Assembly (NCBI RefSeq): GCF_002776525.5
Contig: NC_045443.1
Location: 41,409,787 to 41,473,786, forward strand
Reading direction: 5' to 3'
Length of the DNA: 64,000 bases
Origin: Piliocolobus tephrosceles
Taxonomy: Eukaryota > Chordata > Mammalia > Primates > Cercopithecidae
Shown here: in pieces, positions 12,110-23,490 of the stretch
Position numbering within the stretch: position 1 is the stretch's first letter
How the letters are laid out: the number at the start of each line of letters is the position of its first letter
Translations under genes and position numbers: made by a program
The notes under the pieces: generated by a model
Databases searched by the model: none
Seen by the model: only the letters and a program-made list of their open reading frames with translations
What the model was told of the DNA's origin: nothing

Positions 12110-13840
12110 TGAGACAGAGTTTCACTGTTGTCACCCAGGCTGGAGTGCAGTGGTGAGTTCTTGGCTCACTGCAATCTCCACCTCTCCAGTTCAAGCAAGT
12201 CTCCTGCCTTGGCCTCCCAGGTAGCTGGGATTATAGGCGCCTGCCACCACACCTGGCTAATTTGTTTGTATTTTTAGTAAAGACAGGATTTCACCATGTT
12301 GACCAGGCTGATCTCGAACTCTTGATCTGCCCACGTTGGCCTCTCAAAGTGCTGGTATTACAGGCATGCACCAGTGCACTTGGCCTTATGTTATTTCTTT
12401 ACTTTTGTTGCTTTTAGCATCCTTTCTTTATCCTTGACCTTTGGGAGTTTGACTATTATGCCTTGATGTATTCTTATTTGGGTTAAATATGCCTGGTGTT
12501 CTATCACCTTCTTGTACTTGGATATTTACATCTTTCACTAGCTTTGGAAAGTTCTCTTCCCTTTGAATTGTTATTATCCCTTTGCATAAATTTTCTACCC
12601 TGTGTCTTTCTTTACTTCTTTAAGTTCAGTAACTCTTAGAGTTCCCCATTTGAAGCTATTTTATAGATCCTGTAGGCTTTGTTGTTTTCTATTCTTTTTT
12701 TTTCTTTTGTCTCCTCCAACTGTATATTTCAAATAGCCTATCTTCAAGTTGACTAATTCCTTCTTCTCCTTGCTTGATTCTGCTATTAAATGACTCTGAT
12801 GCATTCTTCAGTATGCCTATTGAATTTTTCAGCTCCAGAATTTCTGCTTGATTATTTTTAATTATTTAAATCTCTTTGTTAAATTTATCCAGAATTCTCT
12901 GGATTACCAGGCAGAGACTGTTGTTCTCTTTCCTTCCTTTTTTTCAAACATATGGAGTCTCTCTCTCTGTTCTGAATCATCTAAAACTAGGGATGGAGTG
13001 ATGCAAGTACCCCTGTGGCACTATGACTGTACTTGTCATATTGGTCAGAGCTAAAGCCAGCACAGTAATGGATCTCACCCAAGGACTGCTGTAACAACTC
13101 CCTGACTACCGCCTATGTTCAATCAGGGACCTGGTGCTCTACAACTAGCAAGTTGCAAAGCCTGTGTCTTTCTTTTCAAGGCAGTGAGGACCCCAAGACC
13201 TTGAGTGGGTCCAGAAGTGCCATTCAGAAGTCAGGGACTACAGTCAAAAACCTTAGATGTCTACTTGGTGTTCTATTGTATTACAGCTGAGCTGGCACTC
13301 AACCCACAAGATGCAGTCCTTCCTACTCTTCTCTCCCCTTTCCAAAGGCTGAGGAGCCTCACCCTATAGTTACTCCCACCACAGGCTTACAGGGAGCACT
13401 GTCAGATGACCACTGATGTTCATCTTAAGGACCAAGGGCTTTTCAATGAAATTGTGGTGACAGCTGCCTGGCTTAGACTCACCCTTTAGAGTAGTAAACT
13501 CCCCCCGGTACAGGACAGATTCAGAAATGCCATCCAAGAGCCAAGTTCTGGAATTGAAGACCCCAAGAGCCTGTTTGCTGCTCTAATTCCCTGTTGCCAA
13601 GCTGATACCTAAGGTGCAAAACAAAGTCCCCTTTACTTTTCCCTCTGCTTTTCTCAAGAAGAAGGAGTCTCTTTTTGTCTTTACAGCATCCGGGAATGTG
13701 ATGAGTCTCACCTGAAGCCAGCATATCTTAGAATCTCACTCAAGGCCCATGACATACTACCTGGTTATTGCTTCTGATTATTCAGGTTCTTAAGACTCTT
13801 CTGTTAACAGGTGATGAATCCTGCCAGGACTGAGCCAGTC
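11590..13840 (-). mobile_element. Old L1 'a': ORF1 region and 5'UTR (first part)
   Basis: Minus-strand L1 sequence: the inter-ORF and ORF1 region (about 11590-12900, with an Alu inside) and then 5'UTR (12900-13840). The 5'UTR contains related internal blocks near 13190, 13520 and 13600. The last of these is matched again across the retrovirus at about 20010-20105. No intact ORF1 remains. Confidence 0.7.
12065..12385 (-). mobile_element. Alu (S/J-like), minus strand
   Basis: A full dimeric Alu in antisense: T-rich tail at 12065-12110, body from GAGACAGAGT at 12111 to TGGCC at 12385. TATGTTATTT occurs on both sides (12043-12052 and 12387-12396) as a target-site duplication. It sits inside L1 'a'. 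Its many changes suggest an AluS or AluJ age. Confidence 0.93.
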
Positions 13841-14383
13841 CCTTTGATATAGGAGTTAAGAAGTAATCACTTAGGCTGATAGTAAGGGCATGGGAGTCCT
13901 TGGTAAGGCTTTACTTTTTAATAAAAGACAGCTCCAAACCATTTTCTAACAAAGAGCAGCCTGTAAATTCAAGCTGCAGACATAGACAAGCAAGCTAGGA
14001 GCTTGCACGGGTGAATGCCAGCAGGAACTAGGGACTAGAAGGAGCAAACCAAAATGGCACTGGCCAAAGAAAGTTTATTTGCATAATAAGATTAGGGTGA
14101 GGCAACTAGCCTTCCCTGCTAGGAAGGAACCAATCTGTGATCCTTACATAAATCAGACAATGCCTTCTCAAGCTGAACTATAAAATCCAGCGTATCCACC
14201 ACCAGCTGGTCTTTTCCACTCAGAGGACACCTCTCTCTCTACAGACAGAGCTGTTTTTCTTTCTCTTTTCTTCTGCTTATTAAACTTATGCTCCTAAACT
14301 CGTTATGTGTGTCTATGTCCTAAATTTTCCTGGCATGAATTGATGAACCCTGTATATATACCCCAGACAACATAGCTGCTTCA
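13841..14383 (+). mobile_element. 5' LTR of a class I endogenous retrovirus
   Basis: The LTR shows a TATA box (CTATAAAATC, about 14180), an ATTAAA-type polyadenylation signal (about 14279) and a CA end at 14383, followed three bases later by a primer-binding site. The left border is approximate because no partner LTR is present for comparison. The family was not named with certainty; the internal coding remnants are gammaretrovirus-like (ERV1). Confidence 0.75.
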
Positions 14384-14386
14384 TAT

Positions 14387-14405
14387 TGGGGATCTCATCC
14401 AGGAT
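14387..14405 (+). promoter_or_regulatory. Retroviral primer-binding site
   Basis: TGGGGATCTCATCCAGGAT lies three bases after the LTR end. It resembles the tRNA-Pro type of site used by many gammaretroviruses, with a few changes. The placement, directly after an LTR ending in CA, supports the call. Confidence 0.65.
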
Positions 14406-15013
14406 ACCAAGGTACAACATTCATTAAAATGGTGAGTAGAAGGAGCAGACTCAAACTCTGTCCTTTCATTTCAGGGTTCTCAGCCTCCATTTCAGAACTA
14501 CATAAAATCAGTAACAGGCATTCATCAGCCAGTTAAAAACAGTTAACATGGCTGCTGTTCTTAAAGACTCAGATGTGAGGCTCACTGGGAAGAACATGGA
14601 GAATAATCCACAGGTTGTTGGACATATTGGCCATATTTTAACCAGCTTCCTTTCACAGAGGACTTAGCTGTCACATGGGACTGGAAGAGGTTTTGGAGCA
14701 ACTGAGGTTTTCTGGATGGGGCTACCCCCCAATGTTATCTGAAGGCTTCTGGACTGATTCCAGCCTCCAACTGCCCAGTGGGGTGTTGGCAACAAGATAT
14801 CCAAATTTTCTATCATAATTTCCTCCTTTTCTTTTCATGACCACCTTATCTCCTGTCCTCTCTATGTATGCAATATATGGGAAGTATTATAGTTCAGCGA
14901 AGTAATCTTTTTTTGCAAGATCAGGGAATGTTATAGTAACCAGGAATATAGCTCAAGGGAAGGTGTCTTTGTGATTTTCTAGGAACAAAGGATCCCCCGC
15001 CCACAGTGAGCAT

Positions 15014-15182
15014 CACTCTCTGCTCTTGGTCTGGAGAGCATATGACATTTCCAGGTCTGTCTCTGTCCTTGGTCTGGAGAGTACATGGCACTTCCAGGTC
15101 ACTCTCTGCCCTTGGTTTGGAGAGAACATGGCATTTCCAGGTCTCTCTGCCCTTGGTCTGGAGAGCACATGGCATTTCAAGG
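15014..15182 (+). repeat. Four-unit minisatellite in the retroviral leader
   Basis: About four tandem copies of a roughly 41-bp unit carry the shared words CTTGGTCTGGAGAG and CATGGCATTTCCAGGT. The units differ from each other by a few bases. They lie between the primer-binding site and the gag remnant. Confidence 0.9.
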
Positions 15183-15644
15183 TCAACAGCGCCACCCAGG
15201 GGATCCTCTCCATGTGGTGCATTGTTGATCCTTTACCAAAACACTCCTAGCTTCCCAATTCTCTTCCCTTTTTGTGTCTCTCTACTTGAAACCAGGCTTC
15301 ATGCTGCTTCTGTAAATGGGAAAATTCTACCTTCAACAAGTAGGAGTAAAATACCCTCAGAAGTGAAATTTTAGTATCAATACTGTCCCATCAGCAGGAA
15401 AATGGCCATTTGGTCCCTCCATTCTTTAAAGGAACCTATTCTGCTTCCAATTAGAATGGTACTTAATTAGTAGTGAGTGGATTTTAAGTTCAGAAGTTAA
15501 CTGGAACCATTCTCTAAGGGTAAACGTTTTAGCATGGGCCATAATGGCAAGATATAGAGCTCAAACCAGAACACTTTCTCAGTTAAGGAGGCAAGTGGAA
15601 AAGTTGCCCAAATGCAACTGTCACATAGTCTCTCCTGAGATCCA

Positions 15645-17030
15645 TTGTTTGGGGAGCCAGGCAGGCCACGCAAGTCTAGGAAGTCAAATGACAATCACAG
15701 GCAGAGGACTATAGTCACGTGGGTGAGTGTGACTAATTCCAATCGCTTAGTTCCTCTGGTTCCATGTCTGGGGGTCATGCCTGCAACCATGGGTGGCACA
15801 TTCAACAAGGTGCCAGGACCCAGGAACCATGGAGTGAATACAGCAGAGGGGATGTGCCCATTGTCTTCCCCACCACTTTGGGTCACACCAAAAGGAAGGA
15901 GACTAAATAGACACCTTCTTCTCACATCTCTTTCTAAATGGGTAACAGACTATCTTCAGCTTGCACACCTCTGGAGTGTATTCTGAAGCACAAGGACTCC
16001 TTTGACCCTGAAACTTTAAAGAAAAAGTGGCTCATTTGCTTTTGCACAAGAGTAGGACCTTACTAGACCATCACAAGTGTTGCACAATCAACCCAGCTCT
16101 TTTAGCAGTCATATCAGTCAGGCCTATAGAGAATGATTCTCCAAAGTTAGAGAAGCAACTTCCAGGGGAACAATGTTTGAATCTCCCTTATTCAGTTCCC
16201 TAAACCCTCAAGTTCCCTAATTATTGCAGGACCTTAGGCAAGTAAAGAGAGACTTAGGTCAATTTTCTGATGACCCTGATAGATATATAGAAGCCTTCCA
16301 AAATTTAACTCAGGTATTTGACCTCTTATGGAGAGATGTCATGCTGCTCCTAAGCCAAACCCTAATTGCAGCTGAGAAGCAGGCAGCTCTACAGGCAGCA
16401 GAGAGATTCAGAAATGAATACTATGTCTCCTATAGTAGGCCTGAAAGGAAAAGGGGAAATAGGGAAGGCAGAGAAATAATGGAAACACCATTCCAAATAA
16501 GAAGGGAAGCAGTTCCTCTTGAAAACCCTAGTTGGAACCCCAGTGATGCTACAGATGAATGGAAAATGAAACATTTTTTAATGTGCATATTGGAGGGCCT
16601 ACCAAGAACCAGGGCTAAACCTCTTAATTACTCTAAACTGTCCATGATAGACCAAAAGTCAAATGAGAGTCCTGCAGCTTTTATGAAAAGACTGAGAAAT
16701 GCTAATAAAGCACACTTACCTATCCCCTGAATCAGTGGAGGGACAGCTTATCCTAAAGGACAAGCTTATTATACAGGGAGCTCCTGATATTAGAAGGAAA
16801 CTACAGAAGCAGGTTAAAGAACCAGATGCACCTTAGAGAACCTCCTGAAGGTGGCCACTTCAGTCTTTTATAATAGGGACCAGGAGGAGGACCAGGAGAA
16901 AGAGAGGAAGCAAAAGAGAAGGACAAAGGCTCTTGTAGCTGCTTTGCACACTTGCAAATTCCAGGATCCCTGAGATGCATCCACTAATTGCTATTGGTGT
17001 GGCAAGTCAGGGCACTTTAAGAAGTAGTGC
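15645..17030 (+). pseudogene. Endogenous retrovirus gag remnant
   Basis: Gag builds the retroviral core. The clearest part is the open stretch 16224-16730 (about 168 codons), which resembles a gammaretroviral capsid domain. Downstream, at 16989-17030, a nucleocapsid zinc knuckle with C-x2-C-x4-H-x4-C spacing is visible but holds an in-frame TAG just before its last cysteine. Frame changes and stops separate the capsid from the zinc knuckle, and the matrix part before 16224 is poorly preserved. The gene cannot make a full product. It is followed directly by protease remains, as in the normal gag-pro-pol order. Confidence 0.8.
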
Positions 17031-17580
17031 CCAGGCAGCAAGAAGAAATTACCATGACCCTGTTCAGTATGTGGCAGGGGACCACTGGAAATTGGACAAA
17101 GGTCACCAGGTTCAGAATCAGTCTTTCAGATGGGACAACAGGACTGATGCGTCCCGGGGCTCAGACCCCCAGCTCCAGTGACTCATATTGCCATGAGCCC
17201 TGGATGATTCTGGAAATTGAAGTAAGGAAGGTGGAGCTCCTTCTGGACACTGGAATCAGCCTCTCCCTGCTCTTTTCTAATACAGGCCTTCCCTCTTCCC
17301 ATAGCACAACCATGAGGGGAGTCTCAGGAAAGACTCGAATTTGATATACTTTTTTCAACCCGTTAGTTGCAGATGGGGAAACCTACTATTTACACATGCC
17401 TTTTTAATCATGCTAGAAAACCTTATTAGGTTTTTATTTTTACCTTTGTTAGGTGGAGACATTTTAGCTCACATGGGGGCCCATATCTTTATAGCCCCAG
17501 GACAATCTTTTTGTCTCCCCCTGGTGGAAGCTGATGTCAATCCAGAAGTATGGGCAATTCAAGGAAGAATAGGTTGAGCT
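17031..17580 (+). pseudogene. Endogenous retrovirus protease remnant
   Basis: This is an aspartic protease of the retropepsin family, which matures viral polyproteins. The catalytic D-T-G is visible at 17246-17254, followed by hydrophobic residues. The open stretch ends at about 17344, a second frame covers 17341-17577, and a stop ends it, so the gene is broken by at least one frameshift. It lies between the gag zinc knuckle and reverse transcriptase remains. Confidence 0.78.
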
Positions 17581-18160
17581 GTAACTGTTAGACCGATCCA
17601 AATTCATCTTAAAGATCCTACTTCTTTTCCTAAGCAGAAACAATATCCTCTAAAGCCAGAGGCTAGGAAAAAGCTAGAAGCCATTATTAATAACCTGAAG
17701 ATGCAGGGCCTCCGTAAACCCTACAACAGCCCCCACAATACCCCAATATTAGGAGAGTGCAAAAACCCAATGAGGAATGGAGACTAGTTCAGGACCTCCA
17801 TCTCATTAATGAGGCTATAGTCCCAATCCATCCAATACTACCTAATCCCTTTACCTTGCTGACCCAAATACTTGAGGGAACTAAATGGTTTACAGTCCCA
17901 GATTTAAAGGGTACCTCAGGAATTTTGAGATAACCCTCATTTGTTTGGACAGGCATTGTTAAAAGACCTCTCTGAGTTTTCCATGTTCAGGGCAAGGTTT
18001 TGCAATACATGGACAGTATTTTTTAGGCTATGGATATCTGGGTATGGTGAGATAGCTCATCCTGTGTATCATCACATAAGAGAAATTCAAGGGGCTAAAA
18101 CTCATCTCCTAACGTGGGAACCTGAAGCTCAAAAAGCCTTTATCCAGTTAAAGTAGGCCC
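17581..18160 (+). pseudogene. Endogenous retrovirus reverse transcriptase remnant, deleted
   Basis: The early reverse transcriptase part is readable in pieces (for example W-R-L-V-Q-D-L near 17780). Around 17920 sequence is missing. At 18006-18017 the polymerase motif reads Y-M-D-S instead of the usual Y-x-D-D, and the text then jumps directly to the connection region (G-Y-G-E-I-A-H-P near 18040). The domain is therefore strongly shortened and dead. It is followed by RNase H and integrase remains on the same strand. Confidence 0.75.
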
Positions 18161-19080
18161 TACTTAAAGAATCAGCTGTCTGCTTTCCTGTAGGAAGGGC
18201 CTTCAATCTTTATGTATCAGAAAGGAAGGGAATGGCTCTGGGAATCTTAACACAGGCCTGAGGACCAGTTCAATAGCCAGTGGGTTACTTGAGTAAGGAA
18301 CTTGATTTGGTGTCTAAAGGATGGCCAGTATGCCTCCAAACCATTGCCAAAGTGGCTCTACAGTTCCCAGAAGCCTCAAAATTAATCCTGGGACATGACT
18401 TAACTGTTTATACCTCATATAATGTGGTGGGATTACTGTCCTCTAAGGGAACCCTTGGTTAACACACAGCAGGCTCATTAAATATCAAGTTCTACTGTTA
18501 GAGGGTTCTATAATCCAGTTAAAAACTTGCTCTCACTTAAACCCAGTCACTTTCCTCCCCAAGGGAGTTGGGAAACTTGAACGTGACCGTGAACAAGTTG
18601 TAGTACAGACCTATGCAGCCAGGGAAGATCTCAAGGAAACTAACCTAGAAAATCCAGATTGGACCCTCTTCACAGATAGAAGGTCCTTTGTAGACTAAGG
18701 AGTCTGTAAGGCAGGATATGCAGTAGCCACTCTGAATAATGTTATTGAAAGTGCATCTCTCTTTCCAGGCACAAGCGCCCAACTAGCCCAATTGATAGCT
18801 CTTAGAAGAGCACTTGAATTAAGCAAGGGAAAAGTAGCTAACATTTACACTGACTCCAAGTGTGCTTTCCTAGTTCTCCATGCTCATGCTACCATTTGGA
18901 AGGAAGGGCACTTTCTTACTACCTACCACAAATGGATCTCCTATAAAATACCATCAGGACATTAACAGGTTATTATCCTCAGTTTTTATTCCATGAGAAG
19001 TAGCAGTGATGCATTGTAAGGGACATCAGAAGGGAGTAGATTAAATAGCCAAAGGAAACAAGCTAGGTGGTCAGGCAGCC
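18161..19080 (+). pseudogene. Endogenous retrovirus connection/RNase H remnant
   Basis: RNase H removes the RNA strand during reverse transcription. Visible landmarks are a tether-like region near 18280-18460, an acidic F-T-D at about 18670, Y-T-D-S-K near 18850, and the H-C-K-G-H-Q-K-G block near 19015. Several stops interrupt the frame (for example near 18460 and 18700). Order and spacing match a gammaretroviral pol gene. Confidence 0.72.
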
Positions 19081-19971
19081 AAGTCAGCAACAAGGAAGCC
19101 TAATGACATCAACACACTTGAAGGCCCTCTACTGTGGGAAGGCACCACAAGAGAAATCAAGCCTCAGTACTCCCCTGCAGAAATAGAATGGGCCACTTCT
19201 TGTGGGTAAACCTTCCAGCCCTCTGGATGGCTGCAGTCAGAGGATGGCAAGCTCCCTTTGCCAGCCTCTAGCCAGTGGAAAGTACTTAAATTCCTTCACC
19301 AAGCTTTTCACTTGGAAAAGGATAAAACTTATCAATGTGCCCAGAGATTGTTTTCAGGAAAGAATGAACTAAGAACAGAAAGACAGTTTGTTAATTCTTG
19401 TGAAGTCTGTCTTAAAAATAATCTCTTGAGAAGATGGCTCCTTCCTCCTCAAACCCAAAGGATGGGAAGCTATCCAGGGAAGGACTGGCAGATAGACTTC
19501 ACTCACATGTCAAAGACAAAGGGCATCCAATACCCCCTGGTACGGGTAGATACTTCCACTAACTAGGTGGAATCTTTTCTATGCCATATAGAAAAGGCCT
19601 CTGAGGTAGTAAAGGTGTTAGTTAATGACATTATTCCCCGTTTTGGTCTACTTAAGTACCTCCAAAGTGACAACCACTCCACACTTAAGGCAGCCATTTT
19701 ACAGGGGGTCTCAAAGGCACTAGGCATACAGTATCATCTCCATTGTGCTTGGAGACCCCAGTCTTCAGGAAGAAAAGAGAAGACAAATAACATCATCAAA
19801 AGACACCTCAGAAAACTGTCCCCAAAAACTCACCTTCCTTGGGTTACCCTTCTTTCCATGGCTTTACTGTGGGTAATAAACAGCCCTTCAAAGTTATGTC
19901 TAAGCCTTTCTGAGATACTGTGTGGATGGCCTTTTCTTACCAATGATTTCTTATTAGACCAAGGAATCTAA
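19081..19971 (+). pseudogene. Endogenous retrovirus integrase remnant, cut at its end
   Basis: Integrase inserts proviral DNA. Two adjoining in-frame stretches (19258-19566 and 19567-19971) are split by a TAG. A zinc-binding C-x2-C (C-E-V-C) near 19400 and a core aspartate in D-W-Q-I-D-F near 19490 are visible; the second core aspartate (Q-S-D) lies near 19670. The frame ends at 19971 and the next bases are L1 5'UTR-like sequence. The integrase C-terminus, env and 3' LTR are all absent. Confidence 0.78.
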
Positions 19972-19975
19972 TAAG

Positions 19976-20745
19976 AAAGGAGTTCTCACAACTCTGACCA
20001 GTGCCCCATCCTGCTGTGGCTAAGCTGATATACAAGGTGCAAGACAAAGTCTTCCCCACTCTTCTCTCTTCTCTCCTCAAGCAGGAAGAAGTGGTCTCTT
20101 TTGGAGCCATAAGCGGGTTTCCCTGGGGTTAGAGGAGAGGTGATGTCAGCACTCCTTAAGCTCTCCCAGCTTGTGTCTCAGTAGGTCATATGTCAGCCCA
20201 GTTCAGTGCTAGGACTTGCCTAGAAAGTGCAGTCCTTGTGGCCTAGAATGCCTTTCAAGTTTATTTAGGGCCTCATCCCACTTTAGCCTGTGGTGGTGAG
20301 TCTTGCAGGAACTCAAGTTCCAACTGCTTGAATTAGTGATTCTCCTCTGGCTAGGGCTGGTTTAAAGACTCCGTCCGTGGACAGGCATTAGCTGAGTTTG
20401 GTCCAATTTTGCTTTCTGCTATAACAGAGCAGTACTGAGTTCAATGCATTACAATGTCTTCACTCTCCCTCTCCTCAGCACACAGAAGCTCACTCCACAC
20501 CACTCTGTAGCCACCAGGGGCTGGAGATCAATGGCTTCGGTGATTCAAGAATGTTTTTTCTATCTCTTTAGTGCCTCTTTCAGCAATTTGAAGTTAAAAC
20601 CAGGTACTGTGAGTGCTCGCCTTATTTTGGGTTCTTTTGAAGGTACTTTTTGTGCATGTACATATTTGTTAAATTGGTGTTCTTGTGGGGCAGGGGGGGA
20701 TGATTGGCAAAGCCTTCCATTCTGCCATCTTTTTCTGCTCCTTCT
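19976..20745 (-). mobile_element. Old L1 'a': rest of the 5'UTR and 5' end
   Basis: Minus-strand L1 5'UTR resumes here. The block 20010-20105 matches 13595-13675. The 5' end of the element on the minus strand is near 20745, where a GGCAGAATGGAAGG-like start is seen (in reverse). A T-run follows at 20755-20769. Confidence 0.65.
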
Positions 20746-20849
20746 ATCTAACCTTTTTTTTTTTTTTTTGACAAGTAAGGAAGAACCTTTAGAATTGATG
20801 TACTCTGGTTGAGAAAAAAGGTGTATCTCACAGACAGTACAATCCAATC

Positions 20850-21217
20850 TGTATTATTCTGTTCATACACTGCTACTAAAGACATTCTGGAGACTGGCTA
20901 ATTTATAAAAGGAAGAGGTTTAATTGACTCACAGTTCAGCATGGCTTGAGAGGCCTCAGGAAACTTACAATCATGATGAAAGGGGAAGTAAACATGTCCT
21001 TCTTCACATGGTAGCAGCAAGAAGTGCAGAATGAAGAGGGGGAAAGTCTTTTATAAAACCATCAGATCTCATGAGAACTCACTCAGTCTCACCAGAACAG
21101 AAAGGAGGTAACTGTCCCCATGATTCAGTTACCTCCCACCCAGTCCCTCCCATGACATGTGAGGATTATGGGAACTAAAATTCAGATGAGATTTGGACAC
21201 AAAGCCAAACTACATCA
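20850..21217 (-). mobile_element. THE1/MST LTR (3' LTR of a minus-strand provirus)
   Basis: A 368-bp LTR in antisense begins TGTATTATTCTG and ends CTACATCA. It pairs with 22804-23177. The left flank is CAATC (20845-20849). Confidence 0.92.
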
Positions 21218-22803
21218 TTCTGCCCCTGGCCCTTCCCAAATCTCATGTCCTCACATTTCCAAACACAACATGCCTTCCCAAGAGTCCCCCAAAGTCTTAA
21301 CTGATTCCAGCATTAACTCAAAATCCCATAGTCCAAAGTCTCATCAGAGACAAGGTAACTCCCTTCTGCCTATGAACCTGCAAAATCAAAAGCAAGTTAG
21401 TTACTTCCTAGATGAAATGCAGGTACATGCATTGGGCAAATACAACCTTTCCAAAAGGGAGAAATTGGCCAAAACAAAAGGGCCACAGGCCCCATGCAAG
21501 TCCAATATTCAATAGGGCAGTCATGAAACTCTAAAGTTCCAAAATGACCTCTTTTGGCTCCATGTCTCACATCCTGGGTGCATTTATACAAGAAATGGGC
21601 TCCCATGGCCTGGGGCAGTTCCACTCTTGTGACTTGGCAGGGTACAGCCCCCTCCTGGCTGTTTTCACAGGCTGGCATTGAGTGTTTATGGCTTTTCCAG
21701 GTGCACAGTGCAAGATATTTGTGGATCTACCATTCTGGGATCTGGAGGACAAAGGTCCTCTTCTCATAGCTCCACTAGGCAGTGCCTCAGTAGGGACTCT
21801 GTGTGGGGGTTCCATCCTCACATTTCCCTTCTGCACTGCCCTAGCAGAGGTTCTCCATGAGGGATCTGCCCCTGCAGCAAACTTCTGCCTGGACATTCAG
21901 GAATTTCCATACATCCTCTGAAATCTAGGCAAAGGTTCCCCGATCTCAATTCTTGTCTTCTGTGTACCCACAGGACTAACACCACATGAAAGCTGCCAAG
22001 GCTTGAGGCTTGCACCCACTGAAGCAACCATCTAAGCTGTACCTTGGCTCATTTTAGTTATGGCTGGAGCAGTTAAGATGCAGTTCTGAGGCTGCACACA
22101 GCAGGGGGCCCCGGACCTGGCCCAGAAAACCATTTTTCCCTCCTAGGCCTCTGGGCCTGTGAGAGGGGCTGGCAGGAATGTCCCTGACATGCCCAGGAGA
22201 CATTTTCCCCAATGTCGTGGTGATTAATATTTTATTCCTCATTATTTATGCAAATTTCTGAAGCTGGCTTGAATTTCCCCCTAGAAAATGAATTTTTATT
22301 TTGTGCTGAATCATCAGTTTGGAAATTTTCCAAACTTTTATGCTCTGCTTCTTCTTGAATGCTTTGCCATTTAGACATTTCTTCCACCAGATACCCTAAA
22401 TAATCTCTCTCAAGTTCCAAAAGTTCCACAGATCTCAAGGGCAGGGGCAAAATGCCACCAATCTCTTTGCTGTAGCATAGCAAGAATCATCTTTACTTAA
22501 CTTTCCAAGAAGTTGCTTATCTTCATTTTAGACCACCTCAGCCTGGAATTCATTTTTCATATCACTATCAGCATTTTGGTTAAAGCCATTCAACAAGTAT
22601 CTAGGAAGTTCCAAACATTCCCACATCTTCCTGTCTTTTGAGTTCTCCAAGTCTCTAGGAAGTTCTAAACGTTCTCACATTTTTTCTGTCTCCTTCTGAG
22701 CCCTCCAAACTGTTCCAGCCTCTGCCTGTTACCCAGTTCCAAAGTCACTTTCACATTTTTGGGTATCTTTATAGCAGTGCCCCACTACCCAGTACCAATT
22801 TAC
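21218..22803 (-). mobile_element. THE1/MST internal region, minus strand
   Basis: About 1.59 kb between two LTRs is collinear with the plus-strand internal region at 5172-6778. Short open frames around 21550-22030 lie in this remnant and carry no recognised domain. It is treated as non-coding. Confidence 0.88.
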
Positions 22804-23177
22804 TGTATTAGTTCATTCTCATGCTGCTAATAATGACATACCTGAGACTGGGTAATTTATAAAAGAAAAAGGTTTAATTGACTCATAGTTCGGCATAGCT
22901 GGAGAGGCCTCAGGAGAGTTACAATCACGGCAGAAGGTGAAGCAAACACATCCTTCTTCATATGGCTGCAGCAAGGAGAAGTGCAGAGTGAAGGCTGGAA
23001 GCTCCTTATAAAACCATCAGATCTTGTGAGAATTCACTCACTATCACAAAAACAACATGGAGGTAACTGCCCCCATGATTCATTTACCTCCCACTGGGTC
23101 CCTCCCATGACACAAAATCTATGGAAACAAAATTTCAAGATGAGATTTGGGTGGAAGCACAAACCTAAACCATATCA
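22804..23177 (-). mobile_element. THE1/MST LTR (5' LTR of a minus-strand provirus)
   Basis: A 374-bp LTR runs in antisense from TGTATTAGTTCATTC to CCATATCA. The right flank is CAATT (23178-23182) against CAATC on the other side: a 5-bp target-site duplication with one transition. Confidence 0.92.
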
Positions 23178-23490
23178 CAATTCAACTAACATTACTCTCT
23201 TAAACAACTCCAGTGGTTATTTGCTATATTGGATGAATCCCAACCTTCATTTTTCTCAATGCTTGCTCAATTTAGTGTTCACTTTGATAATTCCGTTTTA
23301 TAGTTCAGTTCAAGTTATATCATGCTTTGCAATCTAGTTGCTAGTTTATGGACCTGTCCATGGTACCACACACAGGTTTTTGAAAGGGAAGGCAGTGACT
23401 GTTCTTCTTTGTATGCCTGGAACCTTGCACAGTGCTTAATACATGAGAGGCTTTCCATATATGTTTGCTACATTAAATAAATGAGTTCTG
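23178..23490 (+). mobile_element. L2 3' end
   Basis: The stretch reads like the L2 tail: ACTCCAGTGGTTATTTGC near 23208, a GCACAGTGCTTAATACAT block near 23429, and TTAAATAAATGAG at the end. Confidence 0.7.

Noticed and set aside
15014..15182. Direct repeats resembling a CRISPR array
   Set aside because: The units are head-to-tail without unique spacers, and the DNA is a vertebrate genome.
15006..15374. Overlapping open frames on both strands in the tandem repeat
   Set aside because: The repetitive unit keeps several frames open by chance; no domain is visible, and the area is a retroviral leader.
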